From: an uncultured Bacilli bacterium
Lineage (GTDB): Bacteria > Bacillota_I > Bacilli_A > RF39 > UBA660
Reading direction: 5' to 3'
Assembly: GCA_944359075.1 (NCBI GenBank)
Contig: CALVSR010000003.1
Location: 1-44,037, forward strand
DNA length: 44,037 nucleotides
The notes beneath the pieces were generated by a model. It had not been told where the DNA came from. It was given only the letters and a program-made list of their open reading frames with translations, and ran no database searches. Shown here piece by piece: positions 17,091 to 24,766 of this stretch (position 1 is the stretch's first letter; every line of letters starts with the position of its first letter). The position numbers and the translations under genes are program-made.

Positions 17091-17295
17091 ATTATTAATA
17101 CAATGTAGATGGTATTAGAATAGCAAAGATAGTAAATCAAGTAGAAACTAAGTATTACCTAGAAAATAGTAATATTATCTATGAGCAAAGAGGAAACGAC
17201 TTAATCTATTATCTATATGATTTAACAGGATTAATAGGGTTAAAATACAATGATAATACTTATTATTACATTAAGAATCTACAAGGAGATATTAT
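17091..17295 (+). pseudogene. RHS core remnant donating a ribosome site
   Basis: Contains YNVDGIRIAKIVNQVETKYY, NSNIIYEQRG, LYDLTGLIGLKYNDN and IKNLQGDII, matching the main core at about 8120-8322 with very few changes. It has no start or toxin. Its last codons CAAGGAGATATTATA pass straight into the ATG of the next gene, so the RHS codons for QGD act as the ribosome site. Confidence 0.88.
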
Positions 17296-17862
17296 ATGTT
17301 AATTAAAGGAAAAATAGAAAATGAAAAATATGAAAGACTAATAAAATATGCTTTTCAAAAATCTGATGCAATTATGTTTGTCTTTAGAAAAGATGGCTTT
17401 AGTAATCAGCAAATTTTGAAATTAGAGAAAACATCTAATGACTTAAAAACAAAATTTAAAGATTATATTTTAAAAATTAGAAATGGTTCTTATTGGGTAT
17501 TTACAAAAGTTGGATATTCACAATTAGGTATTTCTAGTTCTGAATTTAAAGATCCATCTAATTTTGATAAATTATTTGAAGTGTTATTTTATAAAACTAC
17601 TAAAGAATTAGAAGAATATGTACTATCAAATTCTAATTTATATTCATGGCTTAATCCAGACTATCCTGAAGATATATCATTTTTTAAAAACGGCTATTGT
17701 TGGCTATATTCTGTAGCGCATGAAGAAATGTGTGACATATATTGTGAAAATGAGGAAGAATACAACTATTTAAAATCTATAGGAATTGAGTTTATGGATG
17801 ATAAGTTTATAGAAATTTTAAATAATGAATTATATTTTGAAAATTATGATAATATACTATAG
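17296..17862 (+). CDS. SVAHEE-family immunity candidate, short copy 3
   Basis: The 188-residue protein shares the N-terminal AFQKSDAIM region and the C-terminal block PEDISFFKNGYCWLYSVAHE plus IYCENEEEYNYLKSIG with copies 1 and 2, but lacks about 70 internal residues and is more diverged in DNA. ATG 17296 lies seven bases after aaggag, which belongs to the RHS remnant. The protein is predicted to be cytoplasmic with no membrane helix. It is the last gene of the accessory locus and is followed by a terminator. Probably immunity to an RHS toxin tail no longer present. Confidence 0.75.
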   Translation: MLIKGKIENEKYERLIKYAFQKSDAIMFVFRKDGFSNQQILKLEKTSNDLKTKFKDYILKIRNGSYWVFTKVGYSQLGISSSEFKDPSNFDKLFEVLFYKTTKELEEYVLSNSNLYSWLNPDYPEDISFFKNGYCWLYSVAHEEMCDIYCENEEEYNYLKSIGIEFMDDKFIEILNNELYFENYDNIL

Positions 17863-17924
17863 ACCGATTATAGAATTAATAATCCTATTACAGTAAATTA
17901 CATTATTTTGCTAAAAAATAAAAA

Positions 17925-17956
17925 TCCACTAGCTAAACTAGTGGGTTCTTATTTAT
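17925..17956. terminator. Terminator closing the RHS locus
   Basis: ccactag (17926-17932) / ctagtgg (17938-17944) with a 5-base loop, A-rich on the left and T-rich on the right. It lies between convergent genes (17296 on + and the small gene on - ending at 17969), so it may work in both directions. Confidence 0.65.
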
Positions 17957-17968
17957 GAATACATACCA

Positions 17969-18061
17969 TTAAATAAACCAAACCATAATACCTGCTATAA
18001 AAGAACCAAGCATGATTAAAGTTAAAAATATAGCCATTCCTTTTAACATTTTTTTATTCAT
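17969..18061 (-). CDS. 30-residue single-helix membrane peptide
   Basis: A short minus-strand frame codes MNKKMLKGMAIFLTLIM then a hydrophobic continuation ending VWFI, that is a basic N-terminus and one transmembrane helix. It has a ribosome site (gaggtg) eight bases before ATG, of the aggtg type used by many genes in this window (dnaJ, yfhO-like, mnmA). It resembles DUF4044-like mini-proteins of Bacillota, though the match is only in style. It is too short for certainty. Role unknown; such peptides often partner with membrane complexes. Confidence 0.6.
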   Translation of the reverse strand: MNKKMLKGMAIFLTLIMLGSFIAGIMVWFI

Positions 18062-18159
18062 GATAACACCTCATTAACATTATAATAAAAAACAATAAAA
18101 AAGTAAAATATTTAAACATATTTTATCAAAAACTTAATATGATTTATTAGGTGAACAAA

Positions 18160-18777
18160 ATGAATAAAATAATAGTCAAAGCAAAGAAAAGCATTACGAA
18201 TCAAAAAAAGAAATATCTATTTTTAACTACCATTATTTCGATTGGAATCCTAAGTGGTATTCTATTTATCTTTTTTATCTCTAAGGAGGACAAGTCATTA
18301 GTAAAAACAGAATTAACTACTTTTTTTACTTATATTCAAACCAATGATATTCATTATCTAACAGCATTTACGAATAGTCTATTTTCTAATCTTACTTACT
18401 TAGTAATAATCTGGATATTAGGTATTTCGATTGCTGGAATTCCTATTATTATTTTTCTATTATTTTTTAAAGGATTTATTTTTGGATTTAGTTTTTCAGC
18501 AGTAATTGCAAATTATGGAGTAAAAGGAATTTTATTATCTATGGCTTATCAATTACCACATGCCTTGTTCTTATTGATTATTTTTTTATTAATTGGTTTT
18601 TATGCCATCAATTTTTCTATTCGTTTATTTAGAAACTTATTTTTAAAAGAACAAATCAATCTAGGACCTTATTTTAAAAGATATAATCAAATAGCTATTA
18701 TTAGCATTATAGGTATTTTGATTTGTTCCTTATTAGAAACCTTTTTATCACCGGTTTTCATGAACTTTTTCTTGTAA
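18160..18777 (+). CDS. spoIIM: SpoIIM-family (stage II sporulation protein M-like) membrane protein
   Basis: The product (about 205 residues) has five hydrophobic helices and the family's central F-x-K-G-F-x-F-G-F pattern (FFKGFIFGFSFSAVIANYG) followed by YQLPHALFLL. SpoIIM, with SpoIID and SpoIIP, supports septal peptidoglycan remodelling and engulfment in spore formers; homologues occur in non-spore-formers. ATG 18160 lies six bases after aggtg and is preferred over the GTG at 18151. In Bacillus subtilis spoIIM lies near xerD-deoB, which are also found some 7 kb away here. Whether this organism sporulates cannot be judged from the window. Confidence 0.75.
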   Translation: MNKIIVKAKKSITNQKKKYLFLTTIISIGILSGILFIFFISKEDKSLVKTELTTFFTYIQTNDIHYLTAFTNSLFSNLTYLVIIWILGISIAGIPIIIFLLFFKGFIFGFSFSAVIANYGVKGILLSMAYQLPHALFLLIIFLLIGFYAINFSIRLFRNLFLKEQINLGPYFKRYNQIAIISIIGILICSLLETFLSPVFMNFFL

Positions 18778-18800
18778 AGAAATATAGAAAAAAGTATAAT
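18772..18800 (+). promoter_or_regulatory. Sigma-A promoter for mnmA
   Basis: TTGTAA (18772-18777) and TATAAT (18795-18800) are 17 bases apart, 21 bases before the mnmA ATG. It overlaps the end of the spoIIM-like gene, so mnmA can be expressed alone. Confidence 0.6.
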
Positions 18801-18821
18801 ATGATATAGCAGGTGAAGTTT

Positions 18822-19928
18822 ATGAAAAGAGTAGTAATTGGAATGAGTGGAGGAGTGGATAGTAGCGTCAGTGCTATTTTATTAAAGCAACAAGGATATG
18901 AAGTAGTCGGTTTATTTATGAGAAATTGGGATACTTCTGTAAATGGTGATATTTTAGGAAATCCGAATTTGGATCATAATATTTGTCCTCAAGAGCAGGA
19001 TTACAATGATGCTTTAGCTGTATGTAATAAGATTGGTATTCCTCTACATAGAGTTGATTTTGTGAAAGAATATTGGGATAATGTATTTGAATATTTTTTA
19101 AGTGAATTAAAAGAAGGTAGAACACCAAATCCAGATGTTATGTGCAATAAATATATTAAATTCGATTATTTTATTAGAGAAGCTCAAAAATTAGGAGCAG
19201 ATTATATTGCTACAGGTCATTATGCAAGAATTCAAGATGGACAATTATTAAGAGCGATAGATTCTAATAAAGACCAAACTTATTTTTTATCACAGCTATC
19301 TAAAAAGCAGTTAGAAAATGTTTTATTTCCAATCGGAGATTTAGAAAAGAAAGAAGTAAGAAAAATAGCTGAAGAATATGATTTAGTTACTGCTTCTAAA
19401 AAAGACTCTACAGGAATTTGTTTTATTGGGGAAAGAAACTTTAAAAATTTCTTAAAAAATTACTTACCCAATCAACCTGGAAAAGTTATTAATATTGAAA
19501 CCAATGAAGTGGTTGGAGAGCATATTGGACTAATGTATTATACGATAGGGCAGAGAAGGGGACTAGATATAGGAGGAACCGATAGTAGAATGTTTGTAGT
19601 TGGAAAAAACTTAGAAAAAAACATTCTATACATCGCTTTAGGAGAAGATAATGAGTATCTATACTCTGATAGTTGTATAATCGATACCATAAATTTTAAT
19701 ACTTCAGAACGTCCAACGCAATGTAGCGCTAAATTTAGATATCGTGCTCCTGATTATCCAGTAACTCTAGAGTATATAAATGATCATCAGATTTTAGTAA
19801 AGTATGATCGAATAAAAGCGGTTACCCCCGGACAAGCTTGCGTATTTTATGATGGAGAAAAATGTCTCGGTGGAGGAATTATCAAAACAGTATGTAAAAA
19901 CAATGAAAAACTTTGGTATATATTGTAA
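18822..19928 (+). CDS. mnmA: tRNA-specific 2-thiouridylase MnmA
   Basis: The 368-residue cytoplasmic enzyme thiolates U34 of Lys, Glu and Gln tRNAs, using ATP and persulphide sulphur. The PP-loop SGGVDSS (about 9-15), GLFMRNWD, the catalytic Cys in NPDVMCNKYIKF (about 108), GHYAR, the second Cys in TGICFIGERNF (about 200) and the GQRRGL beta-barrel motif are all present. Length is normal. ATG 18822 has aggtg upstream, so the GTG at 18813 is less likely. It has its own promoter. No cysteine desulphurase is adjacent. Identification is firm. Confidence 0.98.
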   Translation: MKRVVIGMSGGVDSSVSAILLKQQGYEVVGLFMRNWDTSVNGDILGNPNLDHNICPQEQDYNDALAVCNKIGIPLHRVDFVKEYWDNVFEYFLSELKEGRTPNPDVMCNKYIKFDYFIREAQKLGADYIATGHYARIQDGQLLRAIDSNKDQTYFLSQLSKKQLENVLFPIGDLEKKEVRKIAEEYDLVTASKKDSTGICFIGERNFKNFLKNYLPNQPGKVINIETNEVVGEHIGLMYYTIGQRRGLDIGGTDSRMFVVGKNLEKNILYIALGEDNEYLYSDSCIIDTINFNTSERPTQCSAKFRYRAPDYPVTLEYINDHQILVKYDRIKAVTPGQACVFYDGEKCLGGGIIKTVCKNNEKLWYIL

Positions 19929-19949
19929 AATAAATGTCAACTTTACTAC

Positions 19950-19977
19950 TTGTATTTTTAAGTGAATGTGATAGAAT
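19950..19977 (+). promoter_or_regulatory. Promoter for the HTH gene at 19998
   Basis: TTGTAT (19950-19955), a 16-base spacer and TAGAAT (19972-19977) lie just upstream of taggaggt and ATG 19998. Confidence 0.45.
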
Positions 19978-19997
19978 GATATTAGGAGGTCATAGAT

Positions 19998-20768
19998 ATG
20001 CAGGATCTAAAAAAATTATTTTCAGAGCTTGGAATCTCAAAAGTTAGATTAGCTAAATATCTAGGAGTTTCTAGACAAATGCTTTATAACTATTTAGCTG
20101 AAGAAAAATTAGAAAATTGGCCAAAAGAAAAGGTAATGAAGATTCTATGTTTGCTAGGAATCAAAGATGTAAAAGATCTAGATAACATTAAAATAGATGG
20201 AGAATACATTATTCAAGTGGAGAACCGCTTGAATGATGGCGTAAAAGAAGATAACGGTAATTTTTATGGAACTGTGGAATTAAAAGGATTAAACAAAAAA
20301 GAACAAGAACTGTTATCGGATATTTTCCAATTATTAAAAGATAAAATGATTGAAGACAAAACAAAAGACGCTTATTATAGTTGCCGCTACTTATATTATT
20401 TTCTACAATCGATGGGTACTACAAAAGAATTGAAATATATCTTAGCTTATATTGCGAAGTCTATGGGATTTATCGATCATACGGAATATGCATTTAATGA
20501 GGAAAAGCAATTTATATTTGAAAGTATTATGTTTTCTGCTATGACATTATATAATAATGGAGGAGCTTCTAGAAGTAAAATAGCTGAAACGCATAAGCGA
20601 TTTGTACAAAAAATAGAACATGAAAAAGAAGAGGTTCTTAGTAGAACGCAAGAGTTAAATACAGCAAAAGTACAAGCCTTAAAAGAACTTGGTTATACCG
20701 AGATTAATAATGAAAATGCCAAAGAAATATTAGATAAAATAGCTGAAATTCAATCTAGAAAAGTATAG
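19998..20768 (+). CDS. HTH-domain protein of unknown function
   Basis: The 256-residue product has an N-terminal XRE-like helix-turn-helix (about 5-35: LGISKVRLAKYLGVSRQML). A mostly helical body follows, with a central domain (about 85-190) and a charged coiled-coil-like C-terminus (HEKEEVLSRTQELNTAKVQA). No membrane segment. The DNA-binding part is clear and the rest is unassigned. The gene is monocistronic with its own promoter and a strong shared terminator. Spacing of the HTH at the very N-terminus is typical of DNA binding, but the long helical tail might also act in oligomerisation. Confidence 0.75.
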   Translation: MQDLKKLFSELGISKVRLAKYLGVSRQMLYNYLAEEKLENWPKEKVMKILCLLGIKDVKDLDNIKIDGEYIIQVENRLNDGVKEDNGNFYGTVELKGLNKKEQELLSDIFQLLKDKMIEDKTKDAYYSCRYLYYFLQSMGTTKELKYILAYIAKSMGFIDHTEYAFNEEKQFIFESIMFSAMTLYNNGGASRSKIAETHKRFVQKIEHEKEEVLSRTQELNTAKVQALKELGYTEINNENAKEILDKIAEIQSRKV

Positions 20769-20799
20769 CAACTACCCCTAATGATGATACTTGAATCAT

Positions 20800-20836
20800 A
20801 AAACCCCAATTGAGTTCCATACTCAATCGGGGTTTT
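20800..20836. terminator. Bidirectional terminator between convergent genes
   Basis: aaaacccc-a-attgagt pairs with actcaat-c-ggggtttt around a short tccat loop, with A and T runs on the two sides. It serves the HTH gene on + and the deacetylase gene on -. Confidence 0.85.
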
Positions 20837-20841
20837 ACTAT

Positions 20842-21723
20842 TTAACTGTCACTTTTTATCTTTCGATAGGCTTTTCCTTTTTCTAATTCTATATTATAAT
20901 GATCACACAACTCACTAATAGTTACAAATTTATATTCTTCCGTCAATTCTGGTAATATTTCATTTAACACTTCTATATCTACCTCATGAACAGCACTAGT
21001 ATCATGCATTAATATAATACATCCAGGTTCAATATAGTCCAGTATTTCTTGTTTGATTTGTTCTTTATCTTTGGTTTTCCAATCCTCTGTATCTATATTC
21101 CATAAAATAAAAGGATATTCGATATTCTCTTTTAGAGTATCATTCAAGCTACCATAAGGTGGTCTTACTAGACAAGAGGATTCTATTCCTAATGACGCAA
21201 TATAATCCATCGTATTAGTGATTTCTTGATTGACTTGATCTATACTTAATTTTGTAAAAGAAGTATGAGTATCTCCATGAATAGCTATTTCATGTCCAGA
21301 ATCAGAAATAGTAGTAAGTGCATCAGGATAATTTTCAGAATTACAACCCAAAACAAAGAAAGTGGATTTAACACCGTAAGAGTCAAGCACCTCGACTAAT
21401 TCTTCCGTATATTTGCTAGGACCATCATCAAAAGTAAGTGCTACTAGTCCTCTGTTGTCTTCTTCTACTGGTTCTTCGGTTGCTATAGAAGGTAGAGTGG
21501 GTGAGGGTAACACTTCCGTACTTTCATGAGTAGTTATAGTACTACTTTCGCTAGAAATCACTGGTGAAGAATTAGTATTCATCTCATTTTTTGTCTCTTG
21601 TTCTATTTTAATATCAAAATGTTTAGTTTCATCTGTCTTTTTTTCAAAACTACATCCAACTGAAGTACTAGATACTATTAATATAGTACCAATTCTCAAA
21701 ACTAAGTTCTTTATTTTTAGCAT
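20842..21723 (-). CDS. Polysaccharide deacetylase (NodB family) lipoprotein
   Basis: The 293-residue product has an N-terminal hydrophobic signal ending in SVGC (Cys24), a probable lipoprotein cleavage site with an unusual Ser at -3. A Ser/Thr/Glu-rich linker (about 30-90) precedes a NodB domain with all five motifs: TFDDGP (metal/base Asp pair), HGDTH (metal His pair), RPPYG, DTEDW and LMHD. These enzymes remove acetyl groups from N-acetylglucosamine in peptidoglycan or surface glycans with a divalent metal, outside the membrane. Substrate cannot be told from sequence, but peptidoglycan (PgdA-type) is most likely. The gene stands alone. Confidence 0.92.
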   Translation of the reverse strand: MLKIKNLVLRIGTILIVSSTSVGCSFEKKTDETKHFDIKIEQETKNEMNTNSSPVISSESSTITTHESTEVLPSPTLPSIATEEPVEEDNRGLVALTFDDGPSKYTEELVEVLDSYGVKSTFFVLGCNSENYPDALTTISDSGHEIAIHGDTHTSFTKLSIDQVNQEITNTMDYIASLGIESSCLVRPPYGSLNDTLKENIEYPFILWNIDTEDWKTKDKEQIKQEILDYIEPGCIILMHDTSAVHEVDIEVLNEILPELTEEYKFVTISELCDHYNIELEKGKAYRKIKSDS

Positions 21724-21876
21724 GATAGACCTCTTTCTTTATAATTTGTAATTATACAATACATCATATTAAAAATTTATGCAATATCTAATAACAGCTA
21801 TCTTTTAATTAGTAGTGTTATGACTGCTATAAACATCATAAATAAACGATTTAATGGTTATCATAATAAATTAATC

Positions 21877-21923
21877 AAAAAAGACCAAACTAGTCTTAAA
21901 ATGACTAAAAATGGTCTTTTTTT
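21877..21923 (-). terminator. Terminator of the HTH-DUF2726 pair
   Basis: aaaaaagacca (21877-21887) pairs with tggtctttttt (21912-21922) and an inner tagtc/gacta pair extends the stem. The stop codon of the DUF2726 gene lies inside it. Flanking A/T runs would allow termination on both strands. Confidence 0.75.
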
Positions 21924-22384
21924 ATTTCTTCTTTAATTCTATTCAATACATATTCCTTTTCATTAGGATATTTTGTATAAAAGGTTATTAATTTAATCTG
22001 AGCTTTATTACATATTTCTTTTACATTTTTATCTCTTTTTTTCCTTTTTGATTGATTGTGTGTACTGTCATTTAATTCTATTAATAATAATATTTCCTTG
22101 AAATCTTTACTAAATATTGCAAAATCAATATTTTTAAATAATTCGTTTCTATAACCCTTATTTTGTTTTTCTATAATTGTACCTAAATTTAATTGCGGTA
22201 TAATTTTGTATTCTTGTTCTAATTCTTGGATTTTATTATAAAAAAACAATTCTGTTTGTGTCATTAAATTTGTTTTTTTGTATTCATTTTCTGTTTTGTT
22301 TTTTTGTTTCTCATTTTCTGCTTTCGTTATTCCTAATATTTTCAATATCCAATTTATTATTTTATCAATCAGTTCATCTAGCAT
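21905..22384 (-). CDS. DUF2726-like protein with nuclease-type fold
   Basis: The product (about 159 residues) begins with an amphipathic helix (LDELIDKIINWILKILG), then a charged linker. A DUF2726-like core follows: MTQTELFFYNKIQELEQEYK, IIPQLNLGTIIE, NIDFAIFSKDFKEILLLIEL and HNQSKRKKRDKNVKEIC. The D-x(n)-iEL-x-D-x(n)-RD-x-Kd pattern is that of restriction-endonuclease-like (vsr/PD-(D/E)XK type) folds. Biochemical role is unknown. ATG 22384 is preferred since the ribosome site aaagga lies at the end of the upstream HTH gene, one base away from overlapping it, so the two are translationally coupled. Confidence 0.75.
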   Translation of the reverse strand: MLDELIDKIINWILKILGITKAENEKQKNKTENEYKKTNLMTQTELFFYNKIQELEQEYKIIPQLNLGTIIEKQNKGYRNELFKNIDFAIFSKDFKEILLLIELNDSTHNQSKRKKRDKNVKEICNKAQIKLITFYTKYPNEKEYVLNRIKEEIKKDHF

Positions 22385-22385
22385 A

Positions 22386-22601
22386 TTATTTTTTCCTTTC
22401 AATAGTTATTTTTACGTTATGTTTTTTACACATTTCTAAAAAATCATTTAAATACATCCTGTTTCTTCCATTTTCTATATTATTGATACTATCTCTACTT
22501 CTTGAAAGTGTTATTCCAAATTCTTTTTGATTTAATTCGGTCCATTCTCTTATCATTCTCACTATGTCTTTTGCTTGATAATTATTCGCAATTATTTTCA
22601 T
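22386..22601 (-). CDS. Small XRE-type HTH protein coupled to the DUF2726 gene
   Basis: A 71-residue protein starting at MKIIANNYQ, seven bases after aggag (upstream ATG at 22640 lacks a ribosome site). The HTH reads IREWTELNQKEFGITLSRS then RDSINNIENGR, followed by LNDFLEMCKKHNVKITIERK. It is almost only the DNA-binding domain, as in autorepressors and antitoxins. A 11-bp inverted repeat (22630-22663) lies just upstream and may be its operator. With the DUF2726 gene it makes a two-gene unit. Confidence 0.8.
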   Translation of the reverse strand: MKIIANNYQAKDIVRMIREWTELNQKEFGITLSRSRDSINNIENGRNRMYLNDFLEMCKKHNVKITIERKK

Positions 22602-22629
22602 TTCCTCACTCCTTGTTATAAGATTACCA

Positions 22630-22663
22630 ATAATACTCAAAAAAAGTTTAAATTGAGTATTAT
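22630..22663 (-). promoter_or_regulatory. Inverted-repeat operator upstream of the HTH gene
   Basis: ataatactcaa (22630-22640) and ttgagtattat (22653-22663) form a perfect 11-bp inverted repeat with a 12-base AT spacer, placed in the promoter region of the minus-strand HTH gene and at the head of the divergent frame at 22652. Confidence 0.55.
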
Positions 22664-22987
22664 CAGTACCCAGAGAGAAGAGGTCAAGAAATAGAAATTA
22701 AATGCATATTAAAAGAGAAAATAAGTAAATCAGGAAAACCCTATATAATTTTAGTAATTCATATAACAGATACCTGTAAGAAAAATATTTTTTTAGAACT
22801 CACTGAAATGGAATTACTAAAAATGAGAAAAGAAATTGAAAATAACGATATCTTAGAATACTCAGATTTAATCAATCTGTTATTTAAAGGAGATTTGTTC
22901 AATCTATTATCTGTTGCCAGTTCACATACATTATTTTTTACATCATATTTAAACAGTAAAAGAAACAAATTAAAGAAAGATAAATAG
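22652..22987 (+). pseudogene. Open frame without a usual start; possible gene remnant
   Basis: Reading on + gives EYYQYPERRGQEIEIK then IIIL-type hydrophobic strands, FLELTEMELLKMRKEIENND, and a basic C-terminus KRNKLKKDK before TAG 22985-22987. A TAA at 22649-22651 precedes it and there is no ATG/GTG/TTG in the first 50 codons; the first ATG (22809) has no good ribosome site. I read it as a decayed gene, possibly divergent partner of the HTH-DUF2726 unit. A non-coding explanation is not excluded. No family recognised. Confidence 0.3.
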
Positions 22988-23590
22988 CTTCGTATAATTG
23001 ATATTATGTTAACTTACAAAACAATTTCATAATTGATTTGATTTATAACTCTATATCTACTTAGTTATAATTAGTATTTGGTATGAATGTTATTCAATAA
23101 TAGAATACCGATTGATTATATAGATATATTTACTGGCGTAATATATAATTTGAAATTATAACAATTATTTATATATTAAATTATTAATATTTATTTATCT
23201 AACCATAATATTTGCTAACATATATATAATAATCGAATTCATTACTGTATTCATTGTGATTTATTTTGAAATGATAAGACATATTATGATTAATGATAAT
23301 CTCCTTAATCTAAAATAAATAGGATTATAAGATTCCAATTTCCCCTCTTCCAGTTTTCATATAAAATACAGTAGGGGAAGAGTACAGAAAAATTTTATAA
23401 GAATACATGAATAGTAACGAATTATGATGATGAAATAAACATAAGAAATTGATTATTAAAATGAACAAATCATAATAGTAATTATTACAGTTTGATAATA
23501 AAGCAAAAGTGTAGAATATAAAAAGAACCAATTTAGCTAACTATTTGGCATCTTAGCTATAAATTTCCTTTTCTACTCTACTCTCCTACT
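22988..23590. other. 600-base AT-rich intergenic stretch with no recognised gene
   Basis: Very AT-rich with many stops in all frames. The one long minus-strand frame (23325-23531) has low-complexity F/Y/L composition and no ribosome site. A weak hairpin with T-run for the deoB transcript may lie at about 23535-23569 (tagctaa ... ttagcta). No tRNA or other RNA fold was recognised by eye. Confidence 0.5.
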
Positions 23591-23593
23591 CTA

Positions 23594-24760
23594 TTATTTT
23601 AACTGTTCTAAAAAGCTTTTTCCAATAAAAGGTTTGCTTACTTCAAAATTTTCTGCAATGGTTGCTCCTATATCTGCCATAGAGTCCAAAATATCCAACT
23701 TTTTTGGTTCTTTTAAATTTCTTCCATAAATAATCACTGGAACATTTTCTCTAGTATGATCAGAGCCTTTGAATGTAGGATCACAACCATGATCTGCAGT
23801 AATGATTAATAAATCATCTGTTTCCAACTTGTTTAAAATCATAGGTATTTCTACATCTAATTCTTCAATTGCTTTTGCATATCCTTCTACATCTCTATTA
23901 TGTCCAAACTCACTATCAAAATCGTTTAAATTAATAGCACAAAGACCTGTAAAATTCTTGGTCATAATATCACTTAATTTATTTAAAGCTTCATTATTAT
24001 TACGTGCCTTAATGGTCTTAGTAATCCCTTCATGATCAAAAATATCAGCAACTTTACCTATAGAAATCACACTATAATTATTTTCCTTTAAAAAATTCAT
24101 TACACTCATAGTAGGTGGTTTTAATGCATAATCTTGTCTCTCATTTGTAAATCTAAAATTTCCTGGTTTACCTGTAAAAGGTCTCGCGATAACTCTACCA
24201 ATTTTCCATTCTTCTCTTAAAGTAATTCGTCTAATTTTCTCAGCATAATCATATAATTTTGCAACTGGTATTACATTTTCGTGGGCAGCAATCTGCAAAT
24301 TAGAACCATTAGAAGTATAAATAATTAAGAAACCATGTTCCATTTGTCTTTCCCCTAACTCATTAATGATATCAATACCATTAGAGTTTTTATTACCAAT
24401 TACTCTTCTTCCCGTTATATATTCTATTTGATCTAGAAGTTCTCTAGGGAATCCTGTCTCTGTAAAGGATTTAAACTGAATATCGTTTTTAACCCCCATA
24501 ATTTCATAATGACCATTTAAAGTATCTTTTCCAGGATTAGTAGGTCTCGCAATAGTATAATAAGCTTCTACATTATTATTTTCATCCATATTAATAGTAT
24601 TTAGAAAACCCAATTTTTTTAAATTAGGAATAAATAAATCGTACTGTTCTTTAATATGTCCTAATGTATTAGCTCCATTATCATTATAATTGGTAGCATC
24701 TAGTGCTTCCCCTACTCCTAAAGAATCTAATATTAATAAAAATATTCTTTTAAATTTCAT
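23594..24760 (-). CDS. deoB: Phosphopentomutase DeoB
   Basis: The 388-residue enzyme interconverts ribose- or deoxyribose-1- and 5-phosphates in nucleoside salvage, with two Mn ions. Alkaline-phosphatase-superfamily marks: LLILDSLGVG (metal Asp), GKDTLNGHYEIMG (phospho-acceptor Thr region), DFDSEFGHNRDVEGY and ITADHGCDPTFKGSDHTRE (metal Asp/His). Length is normal. Two family positions differ: the usual GKDT-x-T-GHWE reads GKDTLNGHYE, and DHGND reads DHGCD. The presumed acceptor Thr is kept. It follows xerD by six bases, as in Bacillus subtilis, and is co-transcribed with it. Confidence 0.95.
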   Translation of the reverse strand: MKFKRIFLLILDSLGVGEALDATNYNDNGANTLGHIKEQYDLFIPNLKKLGFLNTINMDENNNVEAYYTIARPTNPGKDTLNGHYEIMGVKNDIQFKSFTETGFPRELLDQIEYITGRRVIGNKNSNGIDIINELGERQMEHGFLIIYTSNGSNLQIAAHENVIPVAKLYDYAEKIRRITLREEWKIGRVIARPFTGKPGNFRFTNERQDYALKPPTMSVMNFLKENNYSVISIGKVADIFDHEGITKTIKARNNNEALNKLSDIMTKNFTGLCAINLNDFDSEFGHNRDVEGYAKAIEELDVEIPMILNKLETDDLLIITADHGCDPTFKGSDHTRENVPVIIYGRNLKEPKKLDILDSMADIGATIAENFEVSKPFIGKSFLEQLK

Positions 24761-24766
24761 TTTTAA

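Noticed and set aside
23325-23531. Minus-strand 68-codon frame in the AT-rich gap
   Set aside because: Composition is F/L/Y/H low complexity, no ribosome site, no recognisable domain.
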